A DNA stretch of 64,000 bases from Trinickia sp. Y13 (GTDB taxonomy: Bacteria > Pseudomonadota > Gammaproteobacteria > Burkholderiales > Burkholderiaceae): positions 62,001-126,000 of the forward strand of contig NZ_JAKWFK010000012.1 of assembly GCF_029522115.1 (NCBI RefSeq), written 5' to 3'. A model generated the notes under the pieces. That model worked only from the letters and a program-made list of their open reading frames with translations. It ran no database searches and was not told the DNA's origin. Positions 25,130-35,432 of this stretch are shown here, piece by piece (the first letter of the stretch is position 1; every line of letters begins with the position of its first letter). The translations under genes were made by a program, and so were the position numbers.

Positions 25130-25699
25130 GTGGAACAAGCCTTTCTGATCTCGACGGGGGCCGTCGCGCTTGCCGAAATCGGCGACAAGACCCAACTGCT
25201 CTCGCTCGTGCTCGCCGCTCGCTATCGCAAGCCGGTGCCCATCATGCTCGGCGTGCTCGCCGCGACGCTCGCCAATCACGCCTGTGCGGGCGCCCTCGGC
25301 GCGTGGCTCGGCGCGCTCCTCACCCCCGCAATCATGCGTTGGGCGCTGGGTGTTTCATTCGTCGTCATGGGGGTCTGGGTGCTGATTCCCGATAAACTGG
25401 ACCCGAACGAGGCGAATCTCGGACGCAGCCATCTGGGCGTGTTCGGCACGACGCTCGCCACCTTCTTCTTGGCAGAAATGGGCGACAAGACGCAAATCGC
25501 CACCGTGGCACTCGCCGCGCGCTTCCACGATTTCTTCGGGGTCGTCGCCGGGACGACGCTCGGCATGATGCTGGCCAACGTGCCGGCCATCCTGCTCGGC
25601 GAGCGCTTTGCTCACCGGCTGCCCACGAAAGCCGTCCATGCAGTTGCCGCCGTCTTGTTCATCGTGCTCGGCGCGCTGGCGTTCATCCGCGCCGGCTGA
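25130..25699 (+). CDS. UPF0016/GDT1-family manganese exporter
   Basis: 189-aa inner-membrane protein with six helices and the family's two repeats, each carrying E-x-G-D-K-T: EIGDKTQ (~17-23) and EMGDKTQ (~118-124). Members (Synechocystis Mnx, Vibrio MneA, yeast Gdt1) export or move Mn2+/Ca2+. The start is GTG at 25130 because GAGGAAG lies 6-12 bases before it; no ATG is near. The yybP-ykoY riboswitch immediately upstream strongly supports manganese detoxification. Confidence 0.9.
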   Translation: MEQAFLISTGAVALAEIGDKTQLLSLVLAARYRKPVPIMLGVLAATLANHACAGALGAWLGALLTPAIMRWALGVSFVVMGVWVLIPDKLDPNEANLGRSHLGVFGTTLATFFLAEMGDKTQIATVALAARFHDFFGVVAGTTLGMMLANVPAILLGERFAHRLPTKAVHAVAAVLFIVLGALAFIRAG

Positions 25700-25759
25700 A
25701 CCCGCCGATACGACTCGAGCCACGCGCATAGATGCGGCCGGGCGCCGTTGCGAAGGGCG

Positions 25760-26443
25760 CTACTTGGGCGCTGCGCTCGAGGCGCCCGCAGGCTGCGGCG
25801 CAACGGGCACTTCGTTCGTCAGGACGGCGCCGTGTTTGTCGTAGCGAATCCGAACCGTGCGCACGACGCCGTTGCCGAGGGGGAAATCGGCCAGCGCGCT
25901 GCGCACGAGATACGGCATCGCATGGACGAGCGACGAATCTTCGCTCGTGTTGCGTGCGGTGACGTTATAAACCTCCTTGCCGGAAACGCGTTCGCTGATC
26001 CGAATGCCGAGCGTATGCGTGAACACGGGGTAACTTTGCGTCACGTAATCGGGCGGAAACGGGCCGAACGGCCCCCACGGATTCAGCGGCCGCCAGTAAG
26101 GGCCCGGCCAGGGGCTGCCGTAGAACACGGGCTGCGTGATCGTCACGGTATCGCCGTGCGTCGAATATGTCAGCCCGACCAAGTAATGGGCATTCGCGCT
26201 GGCCGTTTGCCGAAACGCGTTCGCTTCCAATTCGTTCGCGACGAGTTGCTCGTAGGTCGCTTGCTCGATGCTGTTTTTCTGCTCGCCCGTGCGCGCGAAT
26301 GCATACGTGCGCGTCGCATCGCTGCCGCTCCAATTCGAGAAGGCCGTCACCTGCGTCGACACATAGGTCGTGCAGCCCGATAACAACACCATCGCCGCCG
26401 CCATCGCCGGCACGACGGCGCGCCGTAGTCGTTCCCACTTCAT
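25760..26443 (-). CDS. DUF4136-type lipoprotein
   Basis: 227-aa predicted lipoprotein. The signal peptide ends in a lipobox LLSGC (Cys ~23). The mature part YVSTQVTAFSNWSGSDATRTYAF resembles DUF4136 proteins, which occur in outer membranes with no known activity. A Pro/Trp/Gly-rich loop lies at ~115-140 (PWPGPYWRPLNPWGPFGPFP). Start Met at 26443 is preceded by AGGCGAGG. The gene is convergent with the exporter and divergent from pepN. Confidence 0.8.
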   Translation of the reverse strand: MKWERLRRAVVPAMAAAMVLLSGCTTYVSTQVTAFSNWSGSDATRTYAFARTGEQKNSIEQATYEQLVANELEANAFRQTASANAHYLVGLTYSTHGDTVTITQPVFYGSPWPGPYWRPLNPWGPFGPFPPDYVTQSYPVFTHTLGIRISERVSGKEVYNVTARNTSEDSSLVHAMPYLVRSALADFPLGNGVVRTVRIRYDKHGAVLTNEVPVAPQPAGASSAAPK

Positions 26444-26645
26444 TTCGTTGTCCTCGCCTTTCTCGTCAAGCGGCGCATGCGCCGCGCGAATGGCCCCGAT
26501 GATACCGCCGAGCAAGCCGCACATCCAAAGTCGCCGATCGTTTCGGCACATCGGCTCGCGCCTTTGTACAATGGACGACTACCCTCGCGCGAGGCACCCG
26601 TATCCGGGTACGCGAGCCAAAACCGGTTTCTCTCGTCCATCCGCC

Positions 26646-29345
26646 ATGTCCGATACCGCCAATCCCGCTGTGATCCGCCGGGCCGATTATGCAGCGCCCG
26701 CCTTTCTCGTCGATTCCGTCGCACTCGAATTCGATCTCGCGCCAGAACGCACGCTCGTGAAGAACACGATGCGCCTGCGGCGCAACCCCGACGCTGCGCC
26801 GGGCGCGCCGCTGGAACTGATGGGCGAGGCGCTGGAGTTCGTCGCCGCCGCAATCGATGGCAATGCGCTGCCCGGCGCCTCCGTGCGCGCACACGAGCAT
26901 GGCCTGACGATCGAGAACACGCCCGACGCCTTCGAACTCACGATCGAAAGCGCCTGCAACCCCGCCGGGAACACGACGCTGTCGGGACTCTACGTATCGA
27001 GCGGCAACTTCTTCACGCAGTGCGAAGCCGAGGGCTTTCGCCGCATTACTTACTTTCTCGACCGCCCGGACGTCATGGCGACCTACACGGTCACCCTGCG
27101 CGCCGACAAAGCGGCCTATCCGGTGCTGTTGTCCAACGGCAATCTCGTGGAAGAAGGCGAGCTCGCCGACGGTCGCCACTTCGCCAAATGGGAAGACCCG
27201 TTCAAGAAGCCGTCCTATTTGTTTGCGCTCGTCGCGGGCAAGCTCGTCGCGCTCGAACAGCGCATCCGCACCGGGTCGGGCAAGGACAAGCTGCTGCAAG
27301 TCTGGGTGGAGCCGCAAGATCTCGACAAGACCCGGCATGCGATGGATTCGCTAATCCATTCGATTCGCTGGGACGAAGAGCGCTTCGGGCTCGAGCTCGA
27401 TCTGGACCGGTTCATGATCGTCGCCGTCAGCGATTTCAACATGGGCGCGATGGAGAACAAAGGGCTCAACATCTTCAACACGAAGTACGTGCTCGCGAAT
27501 CAAGAGACGGCCACCGACACGGATTTCGCCAATGTGGAAGCCGTGGTCGGGCACGAGTATTTCCATAATTGGACGGGCAACCGCGTCACGTGCCGCGACT
27601 GGTTCCAGTTGAGCTTGAAGGAAGGGCTCACCGTGTTCCGCGATCAAGAGTTCTCGGCCGACATGCAAGGCGGCGCCACCGACGAAACGGCGCGTGCCGT
27701 GAAGCGGATCGAGGACGTTCGCGTGCTGCGTCAAATGCAATTCGCCGAAGATGCGGGCCCGATGGCGCATCCCGTGCGCCCGGAAAGCTACGTCGAGATC
27801 AACAACTTCTACACGATGACCGTCTACGAGAAAGGCGCGGAGGTCGTGCGGATGTATCAAACGCTGTTCGGCCGCAAGGGCTTTCGCCGCGGCATGGATT
27901 TGTACTTCAAGCGTCACGACGGCCAAGCCGTGACCTGCGACGATTTCCGCCACGCCATGGCCGATGCCAACGGCCGGGACCTCGCGCAATTCGAACGCTG
28001 GTACAGCCAAGCGGGAACGCCGCGCGTGTCCGTGCGCGCCGCCTATGACGCCACCGCGCAGCGCTACAGCCTTACGCTCGAGCAAAGCTATGGCGACGCC
28101 GCGCCCGCCGCGCGCGAAACGCAAACGGGGCCACTGCTGATCCCGTTCGCCATCGGCCTCATCGGTCGCGACGGCGAAGACATGGCGCTGCGCTTGGAGG
28201 GGGAAGCCGCCGCCTCGGGCACGACTCGCATCCTCGAGTTGACCGCGCAAGAACAGACATTCACGTTCGTCGATGTGAAAGAAGCGCCGCTGCCTTCGCT
28301 TGCGCGCAATTTTTCCGCGCCGGTGATCGTCGAGTACGACTACACCAACGACGATCTCGCCTTCCTGCTCGCGCACGACAGCGATCCATTCAACCGCTGG
28401 GAAGCGGGCCAACGTCTCGCGACGCGGGAATTGCTGACGCTGGCCGGCCGCGCGGCAGCAGGCCAACCGCTTGCGCTGGACGATTCCACGATCGCCGCGT
28501 TCGCGCGCGTGTTGAGCGACGAGTCGCTCTCGCCCGCGTTCCGCGAGTTGGCGATGATGCTGCCGTCGGAAGCCTACCTCGCCGAGCAGATGGAGCAGGC
28601 CGATCCCGCGGCGGTGCATGCAGCGCGCCAGTTCGCGCGCAAGCATCTGGCGACGGCGCTCAAGAGCGAATGGATCGCGATCTACCAACGCCATGCCACG
28701 CCCGGCGCGTATGAACCCACGTCGCAAGCGGCCGGCCATCGCGCATTGAAGAACCTTGCGCTCGCGTATCTCGCCGAACTCGACGAGCCGGCCGAAGCGA
28801 TTGCGCTCGCCAGCGCGCAATACGATGGCGCCAATAACATGACCGATCGTGCCGCGGCGCTGGCCGCCCTGCTCTCGGCTTCGGCGACGAGCGACGGCGA
28901 GGGCGCCGCCCAACAGGCGCTGGACGACTTCTATCGCCGCTTCGAGAAAGAGCCGCTCGTCATCGACAAGTGGTTTGCGCTGCAAGCCACGCAGCGAGGC
29001 AGCGCCAAGCGCCGCGTCATCGACATCGTGCGCAAGCTGATGGCGCATCCGGCGTTCACGCTGCGCAATCCCAATCGGGCGCGCTCGCTGATTTTCAGCT
29101 TCTGCGCGGCGAACCCGGCGCAGTTCCATGCCGCCGACGGCTCGGGCTACGCGTTCTGGGCGGAGCAAGTGATCGCGCTCGATGCGCTCAACCCGCAAGT
29201 CGCCGCGCGCCTTGCCCGCTCGCTCGAACTCTGGCGCCGATATACGCCGGCGCTGCGCGAGCGGATGCGCGCGACGCTCGAACAAGTCGCCACGCAGGTC
29301 AAGTCCCGCGACGTCAAGGAGATCGTCGAAAAAGCGCTCGCGTGA
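26646..29345 (+). CDS. pepN: aminopeptidase N
   Basis: 899-aa zinc metallopeptidase (M1) that removes N-terminal residues from peptides in the cytoplasm. The substrate-binding GAMENKGLN motif (~264-272), zinc site HEYFHNWTGNR (HExxH, ~300-310), downstream Glu in LKEGLTVFRDQEF and catalytic Tyr in NNFYTMTVYEKG are all present. DUF3458 and the C-terminal helical domain follow. The start is at MSDTANPAVIRRADY, the family's usual N-terminus; the longer frame upstream is antisense to the lipoprotein. fbp follows 127 bases downstream. Confidence 0.97.
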   Translation: MSDTANPAVIRRADYAAPAFLVDSVALEFDLAPERTLVKNTMRLRRNPDAAPGAPLELMGEALEFVAAAIDGNALPGASVRAHEHGLTIENTPDAFELTIESACNPAGNTTLSGLYVSSGNFFTQCEAEGFRRITYFLDRPDVMATYTVTLRADKAAYPVLLSNGNLVEEGELADGRHFAKWEDPFKKPSYLFALVAGKLVALEQRIRTGSGKDKLLQVWVEPQDLDKTRHAMDSLIHSIRWDEERFGLELDLDRFMIVAVSDFNMGAMENKGLNIFNTKYVLANQETATDTDFANVEAVVGHEYFHNWTGNRVTCRDWFQLSLKEGLTVFRDQEFSADMQGGATDETARAVKRIEDVRVLRQMQFAEDAGPMAHPVRPESYVEINNFYTMTVYEKGAEVVRMYQTLFGRKGFRRGMDLYFKRHDGQAVTCDDFRHAMADANGRDLAQFERWYSQAGTPRVSVRAAYDATAQRYSLTLEQSYGDAAPAARETQTGPLLIPFAIGLIGRDGEDMALRLEGEAAASGTTRILELTAQEQTFTFVDVKEAPLPSLARNFSAPVIVEYDYTNDDLAFLLAHDSDPFNRWEAGQRLATRELLTLAGRAAAGQPLALDDSTIAAFARVLSDESLSPAFRELAMMLPSEAYLAEQMEQADPAAVHAARQFARKHLATALKSEWIAIYQRHATPGAYEPTSQAAGHRALKNLALAYLAELDEPAEAIALASAQYDGANNMTDRAAALAALLSASATSDGEGAAQQALDDFYRRFEKEPLVIDKWFALQATQRGSAKRRVIDIVRKLMAHPAFTLRNPNRARSLIFSFCAANPAQFHAADGSGYAFWAEQVIALDALNPQVAARLARSLELWRRYTPALRERMRATLEQVATQVKSRDVKEIVEKALA

Positions 29346-29472
29346 GCGTCCCCATCCGGCGCGGCGCTAGCGCGCGAACGGTGCGCGCCGTACGGATGCT
29401 TACAAAAACCCGAGGGCGCGGTGCGGCCCGCGGGTAAAATCGTCGCATTCCCATGGCTTTCGGAGCACCGTA

Positions 29473-30489
<1,017 letters not shown>

Positions 30490-30499
30490 CGCCGGGGGC

Positions 30500-30529
30500 T
30501 TGCGCACCGGCGCAAAGTGTCTCTATAAT
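30500..30529 (+). promoter_or_regulatory. promoter of tRNA-Thr
   Basis: -35 TTGCGC at 30500-30505, 18-base spacer, perfect -10 TATAAT at 30524-30529; transcription would start about 30536, 14 bases before the tRNA. Confidence 0.75.
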
Positions 30530-30549
30530 CGCGTTTCTCTGATGTTGAT

Positions 30550-30625
30550 GCCGGAATAGCTCAGACGGTAGAGCAGCGCATTCGTAATGCGAAGGTCGGG
30601 GGTTCGATTCCTCTTTCCGGCACCA
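30550..30625 (+). tRNA. tRNA-Thr (anticodon CGT)
   Basis: 76 nt including encoded CCA. Acceptor GCCGGAA pairs with TTCCGGC; the D-loop contains AGCTCAGACGGTAGAGC; the anticodon loop is TTCGTAA; the T-loop is GGTTCGATTCC. All four arms pair. Confidence 0.97.
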
Positions 30626-30637
30626 TAAGATTCAAGC

Positions 30638-30668
30638 AAAAAGCCCAGTCCTCGTGACTGGGCTTTTT
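30638..30668 (+). terminator. Rho-independent terminator after tRNA-Thr
   Basis: AAAAAGCCCAGTC / CTCGT / GACTGGGCTTTTT: 13-bp stem with a 5-base loop ending in a T run, 13 bases after the CCA. Its A-rich left side makes it bidirectional. Confidence 0.9.
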
Positions 30669-30794
30669 GTTTTTGGCTCCGTAGACGCTGCTGGTTGCGC
30701 GAACAACCGACTGCCGTTCGCAGACGAGAACCGCCGGATACCGCGTGCCATCTTCCCGATGGCGCAAACGGGCGCCACACGGCAACGCCCGCTT

Positions 30795-31727
30795 TCACCG
30801 CCGTGCCCTACCGGCGGCCTCCGGCCGATGCTTTTCCTTCAAGAAATCCACGAACACCCGCAGTTTCAACGGCATCTGCACCCGGCTTGGCATATACAGC
30901 GAAAACCCATCGAATGTCAGCGCCCAGTCGTCGAGCACGCGTAACAGCCGCCCGTCCGCCAATTGCGGACGCACGTAGTCTTCGATGACATGTAACAGTC
31001 CGACGCCCTGCTCCGCCGCTTGCACCATCGTGCGCAAATCGTTCGTCACGAAGGAGCCCTGCGTCTGGACCTCAAACGAACGCCGCGGCGCGGCTGGCTG
31101 CGCGAACTCCCATCGGTAGATGCCGCGACTCGTGGCGAAGCGATAGCGCAGGCAGTCGTGCTGCGTCAGATCGTCGGGCGTCGCCGGCTTCGGAAAGCGG
31201 GCGAAGTACGCCGGAGATCCGGCCACGACGATCCGCAACGGCCCGGACAACGGGATGGCCACCATATCGCGCGCGAGACGCTCGCCTAGCCGGATACCCG
31301 CGTCGAAGCCCTCCCCCACGACATCGCTCAGGCCTTCATCGAGCGCGAGTTCGACCGTCACGCGCGGATAGCGCCGCGTGAATTCGGACAAGTGTGGCGT
31401 GACCAGCAGATCGCTCGCGACGCGCGACAAGTTGATCCGCAACGTGCCCGTCGGCTCGCCACGGGCCTCGTCGAGCGATTCGCAGGCAGCCGCAAGCATC
31501 GCGAGCGCCGGCCGCACCCGCTCCAGAAACTGCGCACCCGCTTCGGTCAATGCCACTCGGCGCGTCGTTCGATTGAACAGCCGCACATTCAGTTGCGCTT
31601 CGAGCGCGCGAATCGACTGCGACAAGGCCGAAGCCGACACGCCGCTCTCTGCAGCCGCGCGCGTAAAGCTTCCGTGCCGCGCGACATTCGCGAAGGCGAC
31701 AAGCGCCGGCAGTTGCGCCGAATCCAT
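30795..31727 (-). CDS. LysR-family regulator divergent from an aldo/keto reductase
   Basis: 310 aa. N-terminal winged HTH: FANVARHGSFTRAAAESGVSASALSQSIRALE (~9-41), then the periplasmic-binding-like effector domain. It belongs to the common CrgA/DsdC-like LysR branch. The start at MDSAQLPALV (31727) is chosen because GGGAG lies 7-11 bases upstream; the ATG at 31760 has none. It is divergent from the aldo/keto reductase gene 132 bases away and probably regulates it and itself through the palindrome at 31753-31767. Confidence 0.92.
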   Translation of the reverse strand: MDSAQLPALVAFANVARHGSFTRAAAESGVSASALSQSIRALEAQLNVRLFNRTTRRVALTEAGAQFLERVRPALAMLAAACESLDEARGEPTGTLRINLSRVASDLLVTPHLSEFTRRYPRVTVELALDEGLSDVVGEGFDAGIRLGERLARDMVAIPLSGPLRIVVAGSPAYFARFPKPATPDDLTQHDCLRYRFATSRGIYRWEFAQPAAPRRSFEVQTQGSFVTNDLRTMVQAAEQGVGLLHVIEDYVRPQLADGRLLRVLDDWALTFDGFSLYMPSRVQMPLKLRVFVDFLKEKHRPEAAGRARR

Positions 31728-31752
31728 ACCGTTCTCCCACGAAAACCGATTA

Positions 31753-31767
31753 TGAAGCATAGCTTCA
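31753..31767. promoter_or_regulatory. candidate LysR operator
   Basis: Perfect inverted repeat TGAAGC-ATA-GCTTCA between the divergent lysR and aldo/keto reductase starts, 26 bases from the regulator start codon. Position and symmetry suit a LysR-type binding site. Confidence 0.55.
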
Positions 31768-31858
31768 CAATGAATGCAGTCGAACGCTATTTTTCCACAA
31801 GATCAAAGCGCGCACGATACGTCCATCGACACCTCTGTCTGAGACCAGGAGCACTGAC

Positions 31859-32983
31859 ATGACGATGAACCGCTACACCCTGCTGGGCCGCTCGGGCCTG
31901 CGCGTTTCGCCGATCTCGCTGGGCACGATGACGTTCGGCGACGAATGGGGCTGGGGCGCCGACCAAGCGACGGCGCAGCGCCTGTTCGACCTTTATGTGG
32001 ATGAAGGCGGCAACTTCATCGACACCGCCGACTTGTACACCGAAGGCACCAGCGAGCGTTTCGTCGGGAAGTTCATGGCGGCGCGCGGCCTGCGCGACCG
32101 GTTAGTGATCGCGACGAAATACAGCTACAACGCGCAACCCGGCAATCCCAACGCCGGCGGCAACCACCGCAAGAACCTCATGCGCGCGCTCGAGGGCTCG
32201 CTCGAGCGGCTCGGCACCGACTACATCGATCTGTACTATCTGCACACCTGGGACCGCATGACGCCGGTGGACGAAGTCATGCGTGCAATGGACGACGCCG
32301 TGCGCGCCGGGAAGATTCGCTATGTGGGCCTTTCCGATACGCCCGCCTGGTTCGCGGCGCGCGCCCAAACGCTCGTCCAGTGGCGCGGATTCGAGCCGGT
32401 TGCCGCGATGCAGCTCGAGTATTCGATGATCGAGCGCAACGCGGAACTCGAATTTGCCGACTTGGCGGCGGAACTAGGCATGGGGCTCGTGCCGTGGAGC
32501 CCGCTCGCGATGGGAGTCCTTTCGGGCAAGTACAAACCGTCGCAAGGCAGTTTCACGGGAAGCGGCCGGCTCGAAACCGTGCGCGCGCAAAATCCCGGCG
32601 CCAAACCGCCGCCGGGCTTCGACAAGCTCACCGAGCGCAACTTCCGCATCGTGGCCGAGCTCGAAGCCGTGGCGCAGCAAGCGGGGCGGCCCATGGCGCA
32701 AGTGGCGTTGAATTGGCTCCATCACAAGCGCGGCGTGGCGAGCATCATCGTCGGCGCAACGAAGCCGGAGCAACTGCGCGATTCGCTGGCTGCGCTCGAC
32801 TTCACGCTCGATCCGGCGCTCGTCGCACGCCTGGACGCCGTGTCCGAGCCGGCTCGCCCATTCCCGTACTACATGTTCGAGGATGGTCACCAAGCCCGCA
32901 TTCATGGCCACGTCGACGTGCGCAACCAGCCCGATGCCTACGATCGGCCCGTGCGAGTCCCCTCGCCGCAGGCAAACGCTTGA
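31859..32983 (+). CDS. aldo/keto reductase
   Basis: 374-aa NADPH-dependent oxidoreductase of the AKR superfamily. The barrel begins RSGLRVSPISLGTMTFG; catalytic Asp and Tyr are in FIDTADLYTEG, Lys in VIATKYSYN and His in YLHTWDRMTP. The C-terminal NADPH site reads IIVGATKPEQLRDSLAAL. Start ATG has AGGAG 7 bases upstream; Met3 is an alternative. The substrate cannot be told; the class includes YajO/YghZ-like enzymes. Confidence 0.93.
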   Translation: MTMNRYTLLGRSGLRVSPISLGTMTFGDEWGWGADQATAQRLFDLYVDEGGNFIDTADLYTEGTSERFVGKFMAARGLRDRLVIATKYSYNAQPGNPNAGGNHRKNLMRALEGSLERLGTDYIDLYYLHTWDRMTPVDEVMRAMDDAVRAGKIRYVGLSDTPAWFAARAQTLVQWRGFEPVAAMQLEYSMIERNAELEFADLAAELGMGLVPWSPLAMGVLSGKYKPSQGSFTGSGRLETVRAQNPGAKPPPGFDKLTERNFRIVAELEAVAQQAGRPMAQVALNWLHHKRGVASIIVGATKPEQLRDSLAALDFTLDPALVARLDAVSEPARPFPYYMFEDGHQARIHGHVDVRNQPDAYDRPVRVPSPQANA

Positions 32984-33028
32984 TGTAGCCGAGCGCCGCC
33001 CGCGACCCGGGCCCGCCGCCCGCCCGGG

Positions 33029-35305
33029 CTAAGCCGCCAGCGCCAGGCGCTCGCGCAGGTTCTTCGCGGCGCGAACCATGTTCGCGAGCGCGGCCTCCGT
33101 TTCGGCCCAGCCGCGCGTCTTCAAGCCGCAGTCCGGATTGACCCAGAGACGGTCGGCGGGGATGACCTCACAGGCGCGCCGCAGCAGCCGCTCGATTGCG
33201 TCGGTGGTCGGCACGCGCGGCGAATGGATGTCGTAGACGCCCGGCCCGATCTCGTTCGGATACGAGAATGCGCCGAAGCCGTCGAGCAACTCCATCGCCG
33301 AGCGCGAGGTTTCGATCGTGATCACGTCGGCGTCCATCGCGGCGATCGCAGGCAGGATGTCGTTGAACTCCGAGTAGCACATATGGGTATGGATCTGCGT
33401 CTCGTCGGCCACCCCGGCCGCCGAGATGCGGAATGCGCGCGATGCCCAGTCCAGGTAAGCCGGCCAATCGGCGCGACGCAGCGGCAGCCCCTCGCGAAAT
33501 GCCGGCTCGTCGATCTGGATGATGCGAATGCCGGCCTTCTCGAGATCGACGACTTCGTCTCGCACCGCGAGCGCCAACTGCAGCGCCGTTGTCGCGCGCG
33601 GCTGGTCGTCGCGCACGAAGGACCACTGCAACATCGTCACCGGCCCCGTCAGCATGCCCTTCATAGGGCGGCTGGTTAGCGACTGCGCATACTTTGCGGT
33701 CTCGACCGTCATCGGCTCCGGCCGGTAGACATCGCCGTAGATGATGGGCGGCTTCACGCAACGCGAGCCGTAGCTTTGCACCCAGCCGTTCTCGGTGAAG
33801 GCATAGCCCCACAATTGCTCGCCGAAATATTCGACCATGTCGTTGCGCTCGGCTTCCCCGTGAACGAGCACGTCGATGTCCAACGCTTCCTGGCGGCGAA
33901 CGGCCAGCTCGATCTCGGCGCGCATGCGTTCGAGATAATCGAGCGCCTTGAGCTCCCCGCGCTTGTACGCCGCCCGCGCTTGGCGGATAGCGGGCGTTTG
34001 CGGGAACGAACCGATCGTCGTTGTCGGCAGCGGCGGCAGGTTCAGCGCCTCGCGCTGAAGCCGGTTGCGCTCGGCGAATGGACGCCGGCGGTTGGCCATG
34101 TCCTCGGTGACGGCGGCCACGCGCTTTTGCACGATGGCGTTGACGACGGCGCCTGAACGGCGGCGCGACGCAAGCGCCGCTTCAGCCTCGGCCAAAGCCG
34201 GTTGCGCCGCTTGTTCGTTCTCGAGCGCAAGCCCGATCGCACGGATCTCATCGAGCTTCTCCGTCGCGAACGCGAGCCACGACTTCAGTTCGGCGTCGAG
34301 TTTGCGCTCGCTCTCGAGCGATACCGGAACGTGCAACAGCGAGCACGACGGCGCTACCCAAAGCCGCCCCCCCAGTTCCGCACGCAAGGGCAACAGCGAT
34401 TCGACGACGGCGCGCAAGTCGGTGCGCCAGATATTGCGACCGTCGACCACGCCCGCGGACAACACCATGTGCGCCGGCAACTCGGCGCGCCAAGCATCGA
34501 GTTGCGCCGGTGCGCGCACGAGATCCAGATGCACGCCATGCACGGGCAGCTTGGCGATACGCGGCGCATGGTCGGCCGTTGTTTCGAAATACGTCGCGAG
34601 CAAAACCTTGACCCCGCAATCGCCGAGCGCCGCGTAGGCGGCGGTTAACGCCTCGAGCCATTCGTCTTCCAAATCGAGACACAGGGCCGGTTCGTCCAAT
34701 TGCACCCATTCGACGCCGCGCGCCTTGAGCGCTTGGATGATGCGCACGTACCGATTCACGAGCTTGGGCAGCAAATCCAAGCGGTCGAAGCCCGGCGTAT
34801 GGGTCTTCGCCAAGCGCAAATAGGTGATGGGCCCGACCAGCACCGGCTTGATTCGCAGCCCGAGTGCAAGCGCCTCGTCTACCTCGTCGAAGAACCAATC
34901 GACGCCGCCGTTGAAGGTCGTGTCGACGGTCAGTTCCGGCACCAGATAGTGGTAGTTCGTATCGAACCACTTCGTCATTTCCATGGCCGGCTGCGCCGCG
35001 TTGCCGCGGGCGAGTTCATAGTACTGAGCGAGCGTGAGCGTGGCCGGGTCGAAGCCGAAGCGCTGCGGCAACGCACCGAGCAGCGCGCTCATGCCGAGCA
35101 TTTGATCGTAATAAGCGAAATCGCCGACGGCGACGAAATCGAGTCCTGCCGTGGACTGCAATTGCCAATGGCGCGCACGCAACGTCGCGGCCACCTCGCG
35201 CAGGTAGGCCTCGTCGGCTTCGCCGCGCCAAAACGCTTCTTGAGCGAATTTCAGTTCACGCTGCGCGCCGATGCGCGGGAAGCCAAGGATATGAGTGCAG
35301 GTCAT
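33029..35305 (-). CDS. metE: cobalamin-independent methionine synthase
   Basis: 758 aa; transfers the methyl group of 5-methyltetrahydropteroyltri-Glu to homocysteine, the last step of methionine synthesis, without B12. Starts [18 protein letters not shown]. The C-terminal zinc site is intact (HMCYSEF His-x-Cys, Glu and the last Cys in [12 protein letters not shown]). The N-terminal half is the duplicated domain. The start at 35305 has GAGGTGG upstream. It is divergent from metR, and the intergenic MetR palindrome indicates control by homocysteine-bound MetR. Confidence 0.97.
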   Translation of the reverse strand: MTCTHILGFPRIGAQRELKFAQEAFWRGEADEAYLREVAATLRARHWQLQSTAGLDFVAVGDFAYYDQMLGMSALLGALPQRFGFDPATLTLAQYYELARGNAAQPAMEMTKWFDTNYHYLVPELTVDTTFNGGVDWFFDEVDEALALGLRIKPVLVGPITYLRLAKTHTPGFDRLDLLPKLVNRYVRIIQALKARGVEWVQLDEPALCLDLEDEWLEALTAAYAALGDCGVKVLLATYFETTADHAPRIAKLPVHGVHLDLVRAPAQLDAWRAELPAHMVLSAGVVDGRNIWRTDLRAVVESLLPLRAELGGRLWVAPSCSLLHVPVSLESERKLDAELKSWLAFATEKLDEIRAIGLALENEQAAQPALAEAEAALASRRRSGAVVNAIVQKRVAAVTEDMANRRRPFAERNRLQREALNLPPLPTTTIGSFPQTPAIRQARAAYKRGELKALDYLERMRAEIELAVRRQEALDIDVLVHGEAERNDMVEYFGEQLWGYAFTENGWVQSYGSRCVKPPIIYGDVYRPEPMTVETAKYAQSLTSRPMKGMLTGPVTMLQWSFVRDDQPRATTALQLALAVRDEVVDLEKAGIRIIQIDEPAFREGLPLRRADWPAYLDWASRAFRISAAGVADETQIHTHMCYSEFNDILPAIAAMDADVITIETSRSAMELLDGFGAFSYPNEIGPGVYDIHSPRVPTTDAIERLLRRACEVIPADRLWVNPDCGLKTRGWAETEAALANMVRAAKNLRERLALAA

Positions 35306-35354
35306 GACCACCTCGAGAATTGGGATGGGCGTCAGTCTGCAAGGCACGCTATCA

Positions 35355-35399
35355 TTCATCAAGCGACAACTTTTCATCAATGTATGAATACCATTCATA
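35355..35399. promoter_or_regulatory. MetR operator region between metE and metR
   Basis: A 17-bp palindrome TATGAATACCATTCATA at 35383-35399 contains TGAA-N5-TTCA, close to the MetR consensus. Two direct copies of TTCATCAA at 35355-35362 and 35373-35380 flank it with 18-base spacing, one face of the helix apart. The site lies between the divergent start codons (35305, 35433). Confidence 0.8.
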
Positions 35400-35432
35400 T
35401 CCAAACTGACGGCTCATCGGCGGCGGGACCGC

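Noticed and set aside
27351..29285. 644-aa minus-strand open frame inside pepN
   Set aside because: Antisense shadow of a GC-rich gene; arginine-rich, no motif, pepN is clear.
33006..33028. GC hairpin CCCGGGC/GCCCGGG between aldo/keto reductase and metE
   Set aside because: No T-run on either side; terminator function not supported.
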